Positions 54,600 to 63,340 of a DNA stretch of 64,000 nt are shown in pieces (within the stretch, counting starts at the first letter, position 1; every line of letters starts with the position of its first letter). Origin of the DNA: Gemmatimonadota bacterium. Lineage in GTDB: Bacteria > Gemmatimonadota > Gemmatimonadetes > Gemmatimonadales > Gemmatimonadaceae. The DNA lies in NCBI GenBank assembly GCA_021298835.1, contig JAJTHG010000017.1, forward strand, positions 62,001 through 126,000, read 5' to 3'. The notes below the pieces were generated by a model. The model did no database searches. It had not been told where the DNA came from and saw only the letters and a list, made by a program, of their open reading frames with translations. A program made the position numbers and the translations under genes.

Positions 54600-54640
54600 T
54601 ATAGTTATTAGACACTGACTGCTTTATCGGTCATTGTGTC
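54600..54640 (+). promoter_or_regulatory. AT-rich TATAGT box and imperfect palindrome upstream of the diguanylate cyclase gene
   Basis: TATAGT (54600-54605) stands out in a GC-rich setting. It is followed by GACACTGAC (54611-54619) and GTCATTGTGTC (54630-54640), an inverted repeat with a 2-nt bulge. It could be a regulator-binding site or a leader hairpin. The 156-nt gap after gyrA holds nothing else clear. Confidence 0.4.
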
Positions 54641-54670
54641 CGGCATGCGACTTGCTGAGTGTCAGAGGCG

Positions 54671-56143
54671 ATGACACCGCCCAGGATTCTCGTCGTCGAC
54701 GATGACGTCGCGATGCGCCAGATGCTCGAGCTGCTCCTCAAGGAACAGGGCTATGACGTCGCGTCGGTCGGCGACGGCGCAGCATTGCTGGCGGCGCTGG
54801 AAGGCGGGTGCCCGGACCTCGTCCTGCTCGACGTCATGATGCCGCAGCTCGACGGCTTCGAGACGCTCGAGCGGATGAAGGCCGACGACCGGTGGGCCGA
54901 GGTGCCGGTTCTCATGGTGTCGTCCTTGCCGGCCGAGGACGCGACGGTGCGCACGCTGGGTCTGGGGGCGGCCGACTACATCCGCAAGCCGTTCCGCGTG
55001 CGCGAGCTGCTCGCGCGCGTCCAGGCGCAGCTTCGCGCTCGGGCCGAGCTCGGCCGGGCCCGCGAGGCGCTCGCCCGCCGGGAGCTCGAGCTGCTCCGCG
55101 CGCAGGAGGATGCCGACAGCCGCCGCGCGCTGGTGGATATCCTCCACGAGGTCACCGGCGGGCTCTCGAGCGAGGAGATCTACCACATCCTCGCGCGTCG
55201 CGTCGCGCGTGCGCTCAACACGTCGCATTGCTCGGTCGTCCTCGCGCGCCCCGGCGCCCAGTTCGGCACGGTGGCCACGGCGTACGAGCACCCCAGCGTC
55301 GTCAACCACCGCATCGTGCTCGCGAAGTACCCCGAGATCCGGCGCGCGCTCGCGACCGCCAAGCCGGTGCTCGTCGAGGACGTCATGACCGACCCGCTGT
55401 ACGCCGAGGAACGGACGCGGTGGGCGCACGAGGGACTCGACGTGCGCATCCGTTCGGTGATCGCCCTGCCGTTCTCGATCGACGAGGCGCGGGCCGGCGT
55501 CTTCTTCCTGCGCCGGACGCGCGAAGAGCCGTCCCTCAACCGCGCCGACGTCGAGTTCGCCGACACGGTCATCAAGGCGGCGGTGAGCGCCATCCAGCGG
55601 GCGCTGGTCATCGAGCATACGAAGGCCGACAACGCCCGCCTCGAGGAGCTCGCGCGCACCGATCCCCTCACCGGGCTCGTCAACCGCCGGGTGCTCGTCG
55701 AGCGGCTCCAGACGGAGGTCGAGCGCGCTCGGCGCTACGAGGGATCGGTCACGGTCCTCATGATCGACCTCGACCACTTCAAGCGCGTCAACGACCAGCA
55801 CGGCCACCTCGTGGGCGACGAGGTGCTCAAGCAGGTCGGGGACCTCCTGGTCTCCGCCGTGCGGTCCGTGGATCTCGTCTCCCGCTACGGCGGCGAGGAG
55901 TTCGTCATCCTCCTGCCGGAGACCCCGTCCATGGGGGCGGCGACGTTCGCCGAGCGCATCCGCGAGAAGCTGGAGCAGTTCCCCTTCATCAACGCGGCGG
56001 GCGACCGGCTGTCGATCACGGCCTCCGTCGGGCTGGCGGCCTTCCCGGGCCCCCGGATCGAGACGGTCGAGGACCTCCTTGCCCGGGCCGACGAGGCGCT
56101 CTACCGCGCCAAGGCCGACGGCCGGAACCGGGTCCGCACCTGA
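54671..56143 (+). CDS. Response regulator with GAF and diguanylate cyclase (GGDEF) domains
   Basis: 490 residues from ATG 54671 (GTG 54659 is 4 codons upstream). The receiver (RILVVDDDVAMR, phospho-Asp D54 in LVLLDVMMPQ, KPF lysine) is followed by a helix and a GAF-like domain (about 130-310). The GGDEF domain has DPLTGLVNRR, MIDLDHFKRVND and the active loop RYGGEEF. The inhibitory I-site RxxD is present as RSVD five residues before GGEEF. It makes c-di-GMP with product feedback. A c-di-GMP link to the exopolysaccharide cluster at 2-11 kb is possible but not shown. No sensor kinase is adjacent. Confidence 0.92.
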   Translation: MTPPRILVVDDDVAMRQMLELLLKEQGYDVASVGDGAALLAALEGGCPDLVLLDVMMPQLDGFETLERMKADDRWAEVPVLMVSSLPAEDATVRTLGLGAADYIRKPFRVRELLARVQAQLRARAELGRAREALARRELELLRAQEDADSRRALVDILHEVTGGLSSEEIYHILARRVARALNTSHCSVVLARPGAQFGTVATAYEHPSVVNHRIVLAKYPEIRRALATAKPVLVEDVMTDPLYAEERTRWAHEGLDVRIRSVIALPFSIDEARAGVFFLRRTREEPSLNRADVEFADTVIKAAVSAIQRALVIEHTKADNARLEELARTDPLTGLVNRRVLVERLQTEVERARRYEGSVTVLMIDLDHFKRVNDQHGHLVGDEVLKQVGDLLVSAVRSVDLVSRYGGEEFVILLPETPSMGAATFAERIREKLEQFPFINAAGDRLSITASVGLAAFPGPRIETVEDLLARADEALYRAKADGRNRVRT

Positions 56144-56154
56144 CCCGGGACGCA

Positions 56155-56160
56155 TAGCTT
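56155..56160 (+). promoter_or_regulatory. TAGCTT -10-like box upstream of the second kinase gene
   Basis: TAGCTT lies 45 nt before ATG 56206 and 11 nt after the previous stop. Confidence 0.35.
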
Positions 56161-56205
56161 ATCGGGGTCCGGTCGCGATTCCCCGAGTCCCCTTCCGCGC
56201 CCCGC

Positions 56206-57291
56206 ATGCCGACCCGTTGCCCCGCCTGCGGCACCACCTATCCCGACGACTCGCGCTTCTGCACGAAGGACGGCAGCCGGCTCGTGGTCGCCGGCGCGTC
56301 GGCCGCCGCCGCGGGACCAGCCGCAGCCGCGCCGGCGACCGCCGTGCGGCCGGCGGCCCCGCGGCCGCCTGGCGGCGGCCCCAACGCCGCGGCCCTCGCG
56401 GGGGCGATGCTCGAGGGGCGCTACCGGGTGGAGGCGAAGGTGGGCGAGGGCGGCATGTCCTACGTGTACCGCGCCATCGACGTCTCGACGACGGAGCGCG
56501 TCGCCATCAAGGTGCTCTCCCCATCGCTCGCCAAGGACCCGAACGCGATGGCGCGCCTGCGCCGCGAGGCCGGCCTCGCGATCCGGCTGGCGCACCCGAA
56601 CGTCTGCCACATCATGCGCCTCGGCGAGACCGAGGACGGGCTCGTGTACGTGGTCATGCCGTTCGTCGAGGGCGAGATCCTCGCCGACAAGCGGCACCGG
56701 GCGGGACACCTGCCGATCGCGCAGGTGGCGTCGTTCATCGGCGAGATCGCCGACGGCCTCCAGGTGGCGCACGAGCAGAAGATCGTGCACCGGGACTTGA
56801 AGCCCGAGAACGTCATGGTCTGCCGGCGCACGGACGGCACGGAGTACGCGGTGGTCATGGATTTCGGGCTGGCGAAGGAGCGCAAGGCCGGGGCCGAGCT
56901 CGAGAAACTCACCGCCACCGGCATCATCCTCGGGACCCCCGAGTTCATGAGCCCGGAGCAGCTCCGCGGGAAGCCGCTCGACGCCCGCACGGACATCTAC
57001 GCCCTCGGCCTGATCGCCTACGAGCTGCTCACCGGCAAGTTGCCCTTCGCGGGCCGCACACAGCAGGAGCTCATGATCGCGCGGCTGCGCAACGACCCGA
57101 TGCCGCTGTCCGAGCTCCGGCCGACGCTGGGCCTGCCGGCCACGCTCGACCCGGTCCTGCTCAAGGCCTGCGATCGCGACGCCGAGCGGCGCTACCAGAC
57201 CGCTCCGGAGTTCGCCGCCGCCTTCCGGCAGGCGGCCGTCTCGCCGTCGGCGGGCGGCGCGGGCCTCCTCGGCAAGCTGTTCGGCCGGTGA
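56206..57291 (+). CDS. Ser/Thr protein kinase with N-terminal zinc-ribbon-like motif
   Basis: 361 residues. The start MPTRCPACGTTYPDDSRFCTKDG is a half-preserved zinc ribbon (C5, C8, C19; the fourth Cys is replaced). After an Ala/Pro linker, the kinase domain (about 70-345) is complete: GEGGMSYVY, VAIKVL, HRDLKPENVM, DFGLAK, GTPEFMSPEQ. There is no membrane helix, so it is probably soluble. It overlaps the next gene (GTGA). Substrates unknown. Confidence 0.92.
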   Translation: MPTRCPACGTTYPDDSRFCTKDGSRLVVAGASAAAAGPAAAAPATAVRPAAPRPPGGGPNAAALAGAMLEGRYRVEAKVGEGGMSYVYRAIDVSTTERVAIKVLSPSLAKDPNAMARLRREAGLAIRLAHPNVCHIMRLGETEDGLVYVVMPFVEGEILADKRHRAGHLPIAQVASFIGEIADGLQVAHEQKIVHRDLKPENVMVCRRTDGTEYAVVMDFGLAKERKAGAELEKLTATGIILGTPEFMSPEQLRGKPLDARTDIYALGLIAYELLTGKLPFAGRTQQELMIARLRNDPMPLSELRPTLGLPATLDPVLLKACDRDAERRYQTAPEFAAAFRQAAVSPSAGGAGLLGKLFGR

Positions 57292-58301
57292 AGCCGGGGC
57301 GTCGTCTTCGGCGGCTGCGGCCGCTCGGACTCGCGGTGGCCGCGGCCCTGGCCGGCGCGCCCGGCACCGCGCCCGGCACCGCGCGCGCGCAGCTGCCCCC
57401 GCTCGGCCTCGGGGCCGCCGACCGGCTCGCGTGGGCCGGCCACGTGGGTGCGGCGGACTCCATCCTGTACCTCGCGGCCTCCCGGGCCCCGCGCGAGCCC
57501 GTCGTGCGGGCGCAACTTGGCCGCTGGCTGATGGCCCGGGGCAAGGTGCGCCCCGGCGCGGTCCTGCTCGAGGAAGCGCGCTACTTCGGTGGCGACGCGG
57601 GCACGATCGCGCGCGACCTCGCGCCGGCCTACGAGCGATTGGGGGACTGGCGCGCGCTCTCCGGCCTCGAGGCCTCGCCGCTGACGCCGGGCGAGCGCAA
57701 GCGCGCCGAGGCCTTGCACGCGTCGCCCACCCAGGTCACGGTGCCCGACTCGACGACGGTCGCCCTGGTGTCGATCGACAGTGGCCCGATCGGCGCGGTG
57801 TTGTTGCGCATCGGAGACGCCTCGCTGACGGCCCGGATCGACCCGCAGGTCCGGGGCGTCGTCCTCGACACGGCGTGGCGGTCGCGCGCGGGGGTCGAGG
57901 CGTTCGCCGAGCCGACGGGCCGCCCGGTGGCGGGGCTCGCGCGCCGCGCGACGATCGGGGGCCTGGCGTGGTCGCGTCTGCCGGTGCGCTTCGCGCCGAC
58001 CGGCGCCGCCGAGGCGCGGATCGGCCTCGACGTACTCGCGCCGTATCGCCCGACGTTCCATCCGCAGCAGGGCGTCGTGATCCTGCGGCGACCGGTGCCG
58101 GTGCGTGCCGCCCGCTCGGCGGGGGTGGCGTGGCCCGTTCTCGACACCCCCGCCGGCTGGGCGATCGTGCCGCCGCGCGACTCGTTGCGGCTGCTCGCCT
58201 CGGGGCGGGCCCGCACCGCGCTGGCGGGGCGGGCGTGGACCCTCGAGGCCGCCCGTGGCCACGTGACGGTCATCTATGCGAACGAGCCACTGAGCCGTTA
58301 G
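57288..58301 (+). CDS. Secreted protein of unknown function, coupled to the kinase gene
   Basis: 337 residues from GTG 57288. The signal peptide ends ARAQ. The first 100 residues look helical, with a TPR-like pair (AADSILYLAASRAPREPVVRAQLGRWLMARGKV). The rest is strand-rich with TTVALVSIDSGPIGAVLLRIG and GVVLDTAWRSRAGVEAF, which weakly recalls retropepsin-like aspartic proteases but lacks a clear DTG pair. Function not assigned. Confidence 0.6.
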   Translation: MKPGRRLRRLRPLGLAVAAALAGAPGTAPGTARAQLPPLGLGAADRLAWAGHVGAADSILYLAASRAPREPVVRAQLGRWLMARGKVRPGAVLLEEARYFGGDAGTIARDLAPAYERLGDWRALSGLEASPLTPGERKRAEALHASPTQVTVPDSTTVALVSIDSGPIGAVLLRIGDASLTARIDPQVRGVVLDTAWRSRAGVEAFAEPTGRPVAGLARRATIGGLAWSRLPVRFAPTGAAEARIGLDVLAPYRPTFHPQQGVVILRRPVPVRAARSAGVAWPVLDTPAGWAIVPPRDSLRLLASGRARTALAGRAWTLEAARGHVTVIYANEPLSR

Positions 58302-58363
58302 GCCACCCGCCGACGGCCCGCCGGCCACCCGCCGGCGGGCGAGCGCCGTGGCGCGCCGCCCGT

Positions 58364-58369
58364 TAGGAT
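58364..58369 (+). promoter_or_regulatory. TAGGAT box 6 nt before a start codon
   Basis: TAGGAT, then GCGTCC, then ATG 58376. The spacing matches the dsbD and ICMT-like genes and suggests a leaderless message. Confidence 0.45.
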
Positions 58370-58375
58370 GCGTCC

Positions 58376-58750
58376 ATGGGCGGACCAGGACCGAAACTCG
58401 ACGGCGCCGGACTGGCGAAGATGGCCGTGCTGGAGGAAGCGCTCCACACGATGGCGCTCGTGCACGGGCACGTCGAGAAGATGGGCATCGCGGTGAAGAA
58501 CAAGCAGCCGACCGCCGTGTTCCTGCAGGCGATCAAGCGGATCCTGACGCCGTTGTCGACGAAGCTCAAGATGCAGTTCGGGATGATCGCCGACCAGGTG
58601 GCGGCGATGCTGCTCGCCTCGACGCGCGGCGCCAGCGAGCAGGCGCGCCTGCGGTCGATGCGGGAGTCCGTGGCGCAGATCAAGGTCGCGCTCGAGATCG
58701 CCGTCGCGCAGACGGTGACGAAGCATCAGGAGAAGGCCCCGACGGCCTGA
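58376..58750 (+). CDS. Small helical protein of unknown function
   Basis: 124 residues, no signal or membrane helix. Mostly amphipathic helix: LAKMAVLEEALHTMALVHGHVEKMG, AVFLQAIKRILTPLSTKLKMQFGMIADQVAAMLLA, MRESVAQIKVALEIAVAQTV. It looks like a small helical-bundle or coiled-coil protein. I recognise no family. Confidence 0.65.
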   Translation: MGGPGPKLDGAGLAKMAVLEEALHTMALVHGHVEKMGIAVKNKQPTAVFLQAIKRILTPLSTKLKMQFGMIADQVAAMLLASTRGASEQARLRSMRESVAQIKVALEIAVAQTVTKHQEKAPTA

Positions 58751-58762
58751 CGTCGTCGGCGT

Positions 58763-58780
58763 TCGGACGGTCTGGTCCGA
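58763..58780 (+). terminator. Short hairpin after the small helical protein gene
   Basis: TCGGAC (58763-58768) and GTCCGA (58775-58780) form a 6-bp stem with a 6-nt loop, 12 nt after the stop. Confidence 0.35.
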
Positions 58781-58858
58781 GCGGCGCGAATCCGGAACGT
58801 ACGGTCCGGTGGCGTGACGCCGGTCCACTGTCGAGACTTCGGCACAGCTTGTCGGCGC

Positions 58859-58878
58859 CCTACCCACTCGGGTAGGTT
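58859..58878 (+). promoter_or_regulatory. Hairpin overlapping a TAGGTT box upstream of the cox operon
   Basis: CCTACCC (58859-58865) and GGGTAGG (58870-58876) form a 7-bp stem, and the right arm runs into TAGGTT (58873-58878), 62 nt before coxB. The overlap of a palindrome and a -10-like hexamer could be an operator; this is inference. Confidence 0.35.
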
Positions 58879-58940
58879 GCCGCACCGGAAGACCCGCCGG
58901 ATGCCCGGCGGAACCCAGCCCGTCCACTGGCCGCCACTTC

Positions 58941-60242
58941 ATGAACGTGCTCTCCCCCATGCGCCGGGTACCGGCGTCCCTGCTGATCGGCGCGCTCGCG
59001 CTCGGTCTCGCCGCCTGCGGCGGCGACCAGCCGAACATCACCGACTACCCGAACACGACGTTCGAGCACCGCACGGAGTTCAACGCGGCGCTCGACTTCC
59101 TGTGGGACCGGCTGCTGCTGTGGGGCACGATCGTCTTCGTGCTCGTCGAGGCGCTGCTCATCTACACGATCGTGAAGTTCCGCCGGCGCGAGGGCGGCCC
59201 GGAGCCGAAGCAGGTGCACGGGAACACGGCGCTGGAGATCACGTGGACGGTGATTCCGGCGATCATCCTCGTCTTCATCGCGATCCCGACGGTGAGGACG
59301 GTGTTCCAGACGCAGGCGACGGTGCGAGCCGATGCGCTGCAGGTCGAGGCGATCGGGCACCAGTGGTGGTGGGAGTTCCGCTACCCGCAGTACCCGGGGC
59401 TGGTGACGGCCAACGAGCTGTACCTGCCGGTGGGGCGCACGGTGAACTTCGCGCTGGTGACGAAGGACGTGTTGCACTCGTTCTGGATCCCGCGGCTCGG
59501 CGGCAAGCGCGACCTGATCTCGAACCGGACGAACTACCTCTGGTTCACGCCGGATTCGGCGTTCGGCGAGGCGGCGCTCAACGGGATGTGCGCCGAGTAC
59601 TGCGGCGACAGCCATGCGAACATGAAGTTCCGCGTGTTCGTCGTCGCCAAGGGCGACTTCGACTCGTGGGCGCAGCACCAGATGGCCGTCGCGGTCCCGC
59701 ACCGGCCGGCGGACAGCACCGCCTCCGCGGCGCCGGCGACGGTGGGGCGGGCGATGACGCCGAGCGGGGCGCCGGTGGTGCTGGCGTCGCAGGCGGGGGC
59801 GGTGCCGCCGGCGCCGGGGGCGGCGCCGTACACGGGCTGGAACAAGCCGCTGCCGGCCTTCGTGGTGCCGCAGACGCCGGTACCGGCGGGGCTCGCGTGG
59901 TCGGCGCCGGCGGGGGACGCCGAGCGCGGCAAGCAGCTCTACTCGATGAGCTCGTGCATCGGCTGCCACGCGGTACGCGGCAACCCGATGTCGGTGGGCA
60001 ACATCGGCCCGGACCTGACGCACCTCGCGTCGCGCCACACGCTGGCGGCGGGGCTCTACCCGAACGACACGAAGCACCTCGCGCTGTGGATCAAGAACGC
60101 GCGGGCGATGAAGCCGGGCTCGATCATGCCGACGCTCGGTCTCGGCGAGTACGACCCGATCATGAAGGCGAAGGTGACCACCGGCGGCTTGAGCGACCAG
60201 CAGATCGCGGACCTGGTCGCCTACATGCAGTCGCTCAAGTAA
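58941..60242 (+). CDS. coxB: Cytochrome c oxidase subunit II with fused cytochrome c (caa3 type)
   Basis: 433 residues. A lipobox LAAC (C26) suggests a lipid-anchored N-terminus. Two helices (about 50-72 and 93-115) precede the CuA domain, with VLHSFWIPRL and CAEYCGDSHANM (the two CuA Cys plus His and Met). An Ala/Pro linker of about 80 residues leads to a cytochrome c domain with CIGCH and a PTLGLGEYDP distal region. The fused haem makes this a caa3-type oxidase that takes electrons from membrane or small cytochromes. It opens the coxBACD operon. Confidence 0.95.
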   Translation: MNVLSPMRRVPASLLIGALALGLAACGGDQPNITDYPNTTFEHRTEFNAALDFLWDRLLLWGTIVFVLVEALLIYTIVKFRRREGGPEPKQVHGNTALEITWTVIPAIILVFIAIPTVRTVFQTQATVRADALQVEAIGHQWWWEFRYPQYPGLVTANELYLPVGRTVNFALVTKDVLHSFWIPRLGGKRDLISNRTNYLWFTPDSAFGEAALNGMCAEYCGDSHANMKFRVFVVAKGDFDSWAQHQMAVAVPHRPADSTASAAPATVGRAMTPSGAPVVLASQAGAVPPAPGAAPYTGWNKPLPAFVVPQTPVPAGLAWSAPAGDAERGKQLYSMSSCIGCHAVRGNPMSVGNIGPDLTHLASRHTLAAGLYPNDTKHLALWIKNARAMKPGSIMPTLGLGEYDPIMKAKVTTGGLSDQQIADLVAYMQSLK

Positions 60243-60260
60243 CCCGAGGACGAACCCGAC

Positions 60261-62132
60261 ATGGCCACGATTGCAATGCCCGGGCGGGTCGAGGCCGCGG
60301 CGCCGGCCCGCCCCGCCGAACCGACCGGCGTGTGGAGCTGGATCACGACCGTCGACCACAAGCGGATCGGCACGCTCTACCTGTTCACGGCGCTCTTCTT
60401 CTTCGTCGTCGGCGGCACCGAGGCGCTGGTGATCCGGCTGCAGCTCATGAAGCCGAACATGGGCATCGTGAGCGCCGACATGTACAACCAGCTCTTCACG
60501 ATGCACGGCACGACGATGGTGTTCCTCGTCATCATGCCGCTGTCGGCCGCGTTCTTCAACTACCTGATCCCGCTGCAGATCGGGGCCCGCGACGTCGCGT
60601 TCCCGCGGCTGAACGCGTTCAGCTACTGGGTGTACGCGCTCGGCGGCGTGTTCATCACCGCACCGATCTTCCTCTCGCTCGCCCCCAATGGCGGGTGGTT
60701 CGGGTACGCGCCGCTGACCACCACCGCGTACTCGCCGACGCTCAACATCGACTTCTGGGTGATCGGCCTCCAGATCCTCGGCATCTCCTCGCTGGCGGCG
60801 GCGTTCAACTTCATCACGACGATCATCAACATGCGCGCGCCGGGGATGCACCTGATGCGCATGCCGATCTTCACGTGGATGTCGTTCGTGGTGCAGTTCC
60901 TCGTGATCCTCGCGTTCCCGGTGATCACGGTGGCGCTGGTCTTCCTGCTGTTCGACCGCTTCTTCGGCACGAACTTCTACACGATCGCCGCCGGCGCCGA
61001 CCCGCTGCTCTGGCAGCACCTGTTCTGGATCTTCGGGCATCCCGAGGTCTACATCCTCATCCTCCCGGCGTTCGGGCTGGTGAGCGAGGTCCTGCCCACC
61101 TACAGCCGCAAGCCGCTGTTCGGCTACCCCGTCATGGTGTACTCGGGCATCCTGATCGGCTTCCTCGGCTTCGGCGTGTGGGCGCACCACATGTTCTCGG
61201 TCGGGATGGGTCCGATCGCCGACAGCATCTTCTCGCTGACGACGATGCTGATCGCGATCCCCACCGGCGTGAAGATCCTCAACTGGATCTCCACCATGTG
61301 GGGCGGTCAGATCCGCTTCACCACGGCGATGCTCTTCGGGATCGCGCTCGTGGCCCTCTTCACCATGGGCGGCATCTCGGGCATCATGCACTCGAGCGCC
61401 GCCGCCGACCTCCAGCAGACCGACTCGTACTTCGTCGTCGCGCACTTCCACTACGTGCTCTTCGGCGGCGCGATCTTCGGCATCTTCGCCGGCGTGTACC
61501 ACTACTTCCCGAAGATGACCGGCCGCTTCCTCGACGAGACGCTCGGCAAGTGGCACTTCTGGGTGTTCTTCGTCGCGATGAACCTGACCTTCTTCCCGAT
61601 GCACTTCTCGGGGCTGCTCGGGATGCCGCGTCGCATCTACACCTACGACGCGGGCCAGGGCTGGGAGCTCTTCAACATGATGGCGTCCCTCGGCGCGTTC
61701 CTGCAGGGCGCCGGAATGCTCATCTTCTTCTACAACATGTGGCGGTCGTACCGGCAGCCGGCGACCGCGCCGGCCGACCCGTGGGGCGCGCCGACGCTCG
61801 AGTGGACGATCCCCTCGCCGCCGCCCGACTACAACTTCGCGAAGCTGCCGCAGGTGACGTCGCGCTACCCGCTCTGGGACGAGAAGGGGCGCGAGGCGAT
61901 GATCCAGCACCGCGCCGGGGACCGCATCCCCTCGGCCGAGGAGCTGCACATCCCGATGCCCAAGAGCACCGCGAAGCCGTTCGTCGTGGCGCTCTTCATG
62001 ACCTGCATGCTCGCGTCGCTCATCTTCCTCCACGTCGAGGGCATGGCCACGGTCGGCATCCTCGCGACCATCGCCTTCGCCCTCGCGATGGTCGGCACCC
62101 TCTACAGCTGGCTGCTCTCCCCCCTCGAGTGA
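60261..62132 (+). CDS. coxA: Cytochrome c oxidase subunit I
   Basis: 623 residues, about 14 helices. The VWSWITTVDHKRIGTLY start, MHGTTMVFLVIMP (haem ligand His), WIFGHPEVYILILPAFG (CuB His and the cross-linked Tyr), WAHHMFSVGM (two CuB His) and VAHFHYVLFGG (haem a and a3 ligands) are all intact. It reduces oxygen to water and pumps protons. It lies 18 nt after coxB. Confidence 0.97.
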   Translation: MATIAMPGRVEAAAPARPAEPTGVWSWITTVDHKRIGTLYLFTALFFFVVGGTEALVIRLQLMKPNMGIVSADMYNQLFTMHGTTMVFLVIMPLSAAFFNYLIPLQIGARDVAFPRLNAFSYWVYALGGVFITAPIFLSLAPNGGWFGYAPLTTTAYSPTLNIDFWVIGLQILGISSLAAAFNFITTIINMRAPGMHLMRMPIFTWMSFVVQFLVILAFPVITVALVFLLFDRFFGTNFYTIAAGADPLLWQHLFWIFGHPEVYILILPAFGLVSEVLPTYSRKPLFGYPVMVYSGILIGFLGFGVWAHHMFSVGMGPIADSIFSLTTMLIAIPTGVKILNWISTMWGGQIRFTTAMLFGIALVALFTMGGISGIMHSSAAADLQQTDSYFVVAHFHYVLFGGAIFGIFAGVYHYFPKMTGRFLDETLGKWHFWVFFVAMNLTFFPMHFSGLLGMPRRIYTYDAGQGWELFNMMASLGAFLQGAGMLIFFYNMWRSYRQPATAPADPWGAPTLEWTIPSPPPDYNFAKLPQVTSRYPLWDEKGREAMIQHRAGDRIPSAEELHIPMPKSTAKPFVVALFMTCMLASLIFLHVEGMATVGILATIAFALAMVGTLYSWLLSPLE

Positions 62133-62136
62133 CCGC

Positions 62137-62814
62137 ATGACGACCGCGACCCTCACGGCCGATCACGGCCACACCCACGGCGCCGGCGGCGCCGCGACCC
62201 CCGAGCACCAGCCCCACCACACCACGCTCGGGCTCGACCACCGGAAGATCGCCATCTGGGCCTTCATCGGCTCGGAGTGCATGCTCTTCATCTCCCTCAT
62301 CTCCACCTACCTGATCTACAAGGGGAAGAGCCTCGTCGGGCCGTATCCGCACGAGAAGTGGACCGACCCGAACACCGGCGAAACCTTCAACGCCATCCTC
62401 AACATCCCGGTCACCAGCGCCTCGACCTTCGTGCTGCTGATGTCGTCGCTCGCGATGGTGCTGGCGCACAACGCGGTGATCAACCGCACCGGCAAGGCGA
62501 AGTGGTGGCTCCTCACCACCATCCTGCTCGGCACCGGCTTCCTCGGCTTCCAGGCCTACGAGTTCACCTCGTTCGTCCACGAGGGACTCACCATCAAGAC
62601 CAACCTCTTCGGGTCGTCGTTCTTCACCCTCACCGGCTTCCACGGCGCGCACGTCACCGTCGGCGTCCTGTGGCTCTGCACGCTGCTGGCGATCGACCTC
62701 AAGCGCGGCCTCAAGCCCGAGGACGGCCTCATCGTCGACCTCTCCGCGCTCTACTGGCACTTCGTGGACGTCGTGTGGATCGCGATCTTCACCCTCGTCT
62801 ACCTCATCCCGTAA
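62137..62814 (+). CDS. coxC: Cytochrome c oxidase subunit III
   Basis: 225 residues, five helices (the short bacterial form). A His-rich N-terminus is followed by IAIWAFIGSECMLFISLISTYLIYKG, and LTGFHGAHVTVGVLWL is the conserved core. It ends in a WHFVDVVWIAIFTLVYLIP helix typical of the family. It lies 4 nt after coxA. Confidence 0.95.
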   Translation: MTTATLTADHGHTHGAGGAATPEHQPHHTTLGLDHRKIAIWAFIGSECMLFISLISTYLIYKGKSLVGPYPHEKWTDPNTGETFNAILNIPVTSASTFVLLMSSLAMVLAHNAVINRTGKAKWWLLTTILLGTGFLGFQAYEFTSFVHEGLTIKTNLFGSSFFTLTGFHGAHVTVGVLWLCTLLAIDLKRGLKPEDGLIVDLSALYWHFVDVVWIAIFTLVYLIP

Positions 62815-62824
62815 GGAACCGGCC

Positions 62825-63163
62825 ATGGCGAACGCGGCAGACGCGCACGGGCACGACGCGGCCCACGAACACCACCCGACGGCCGGCACCTACTGGAAGG
62901 TCGGAATCATCCTCACGATCATCACGGTCTGGGAGGTGTGGGCCTACTACATCCCCTCCCTTGTGGCGTCGCGGATCTTCATCCCGATGCTGCTGATCCT
63001 CTCGGCCGTCAAGTTCGCGATCGTGGTAATGTTCTACATGCACCTCAAGTACGACCACAAGCTGTTCCGGGCCCTCTTCACCGGACCGCTGCTGGTTGCG
63101 ATGGCGACCGTCGTCGGGCTGCTGTTCCTGTTCGGCAAGGTCGCGGTGCGGTTGGCGGCATAG
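62825..63163 (+). CDS. coxD: Cytochrome c oxidase subunit IV family protein
   Basis: 112 residues, three helices: YWKVGIILTIITVWEVWAYYI, FIPMLLILSAVKFAIVVMFYMHLKYDHKLF and LLVAMATVVGLLFLFGKVAV. The MFYMHLKYD stretch is the mark of bacterial subunit IV (CtaF/CoxD, PF03626 type). It closes the cox operon. Confidence 0.9.
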   Translation: MANAADAHGHDAAHEHHPTAGTYWKVGIILTIITVWEVWAYYIPSLVASRIFIPMLLILSAVKFAIVVMFYMHLKYDHKLFRALFTGPLLVAMATVVGLLFLFGKVAVRLAA

Positions 63164-63170
63164 CCGCCCC

Positions 63171-63193
63171 CGGGGCCCGCGGGGCGGGCCCCG
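63171..63193 (+). terminator. Perfect 10-bp hairpin after the cox operon
   Basis: CGGGGCCCGC (63171-63180), loop GGG, GCGGGCCCCG (63184-63193), 8 nt after the coxD stop. No U-run. Confidence 0.65.
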
Positions 63194-63215
63194 CACCCGG
63201 CGCGCTCCCGCATCC

Positions 63216-63269
63216 GGTCGCGCCGGTCGCGCCGGTCGCACCGGTCGCACCGGTCGCACCGGGCGCACC
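63216..63269 (+). repeat. Six-copy 9-bp tandem repeat
   Basis: Two copies of GGTCGCGCC, three of GGTCGCACC and one of GGGCGCACC lie in tandem in the 177-nt gap between coxD and the next gene. The unit is a multiple of three but no gene covers it on either strand with a convincing start. Confidence 0.9.
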
Positions 63270-63340
63270 GGGCGGCGTCCCGCCCGGTTCCCGCGCGCCG
63301 ACGGGTAGCCCGCCGGCGCGCTGACGGGTAGCGTCCCCCC

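Noticed and set aside
58860-62156. Long minus-strand and plus-strand alternative frames over coxB/coxA
   Set aside because: The proteins read as repetitive His/Arg/Asp strings and lie opposite unmistakable cox genes.
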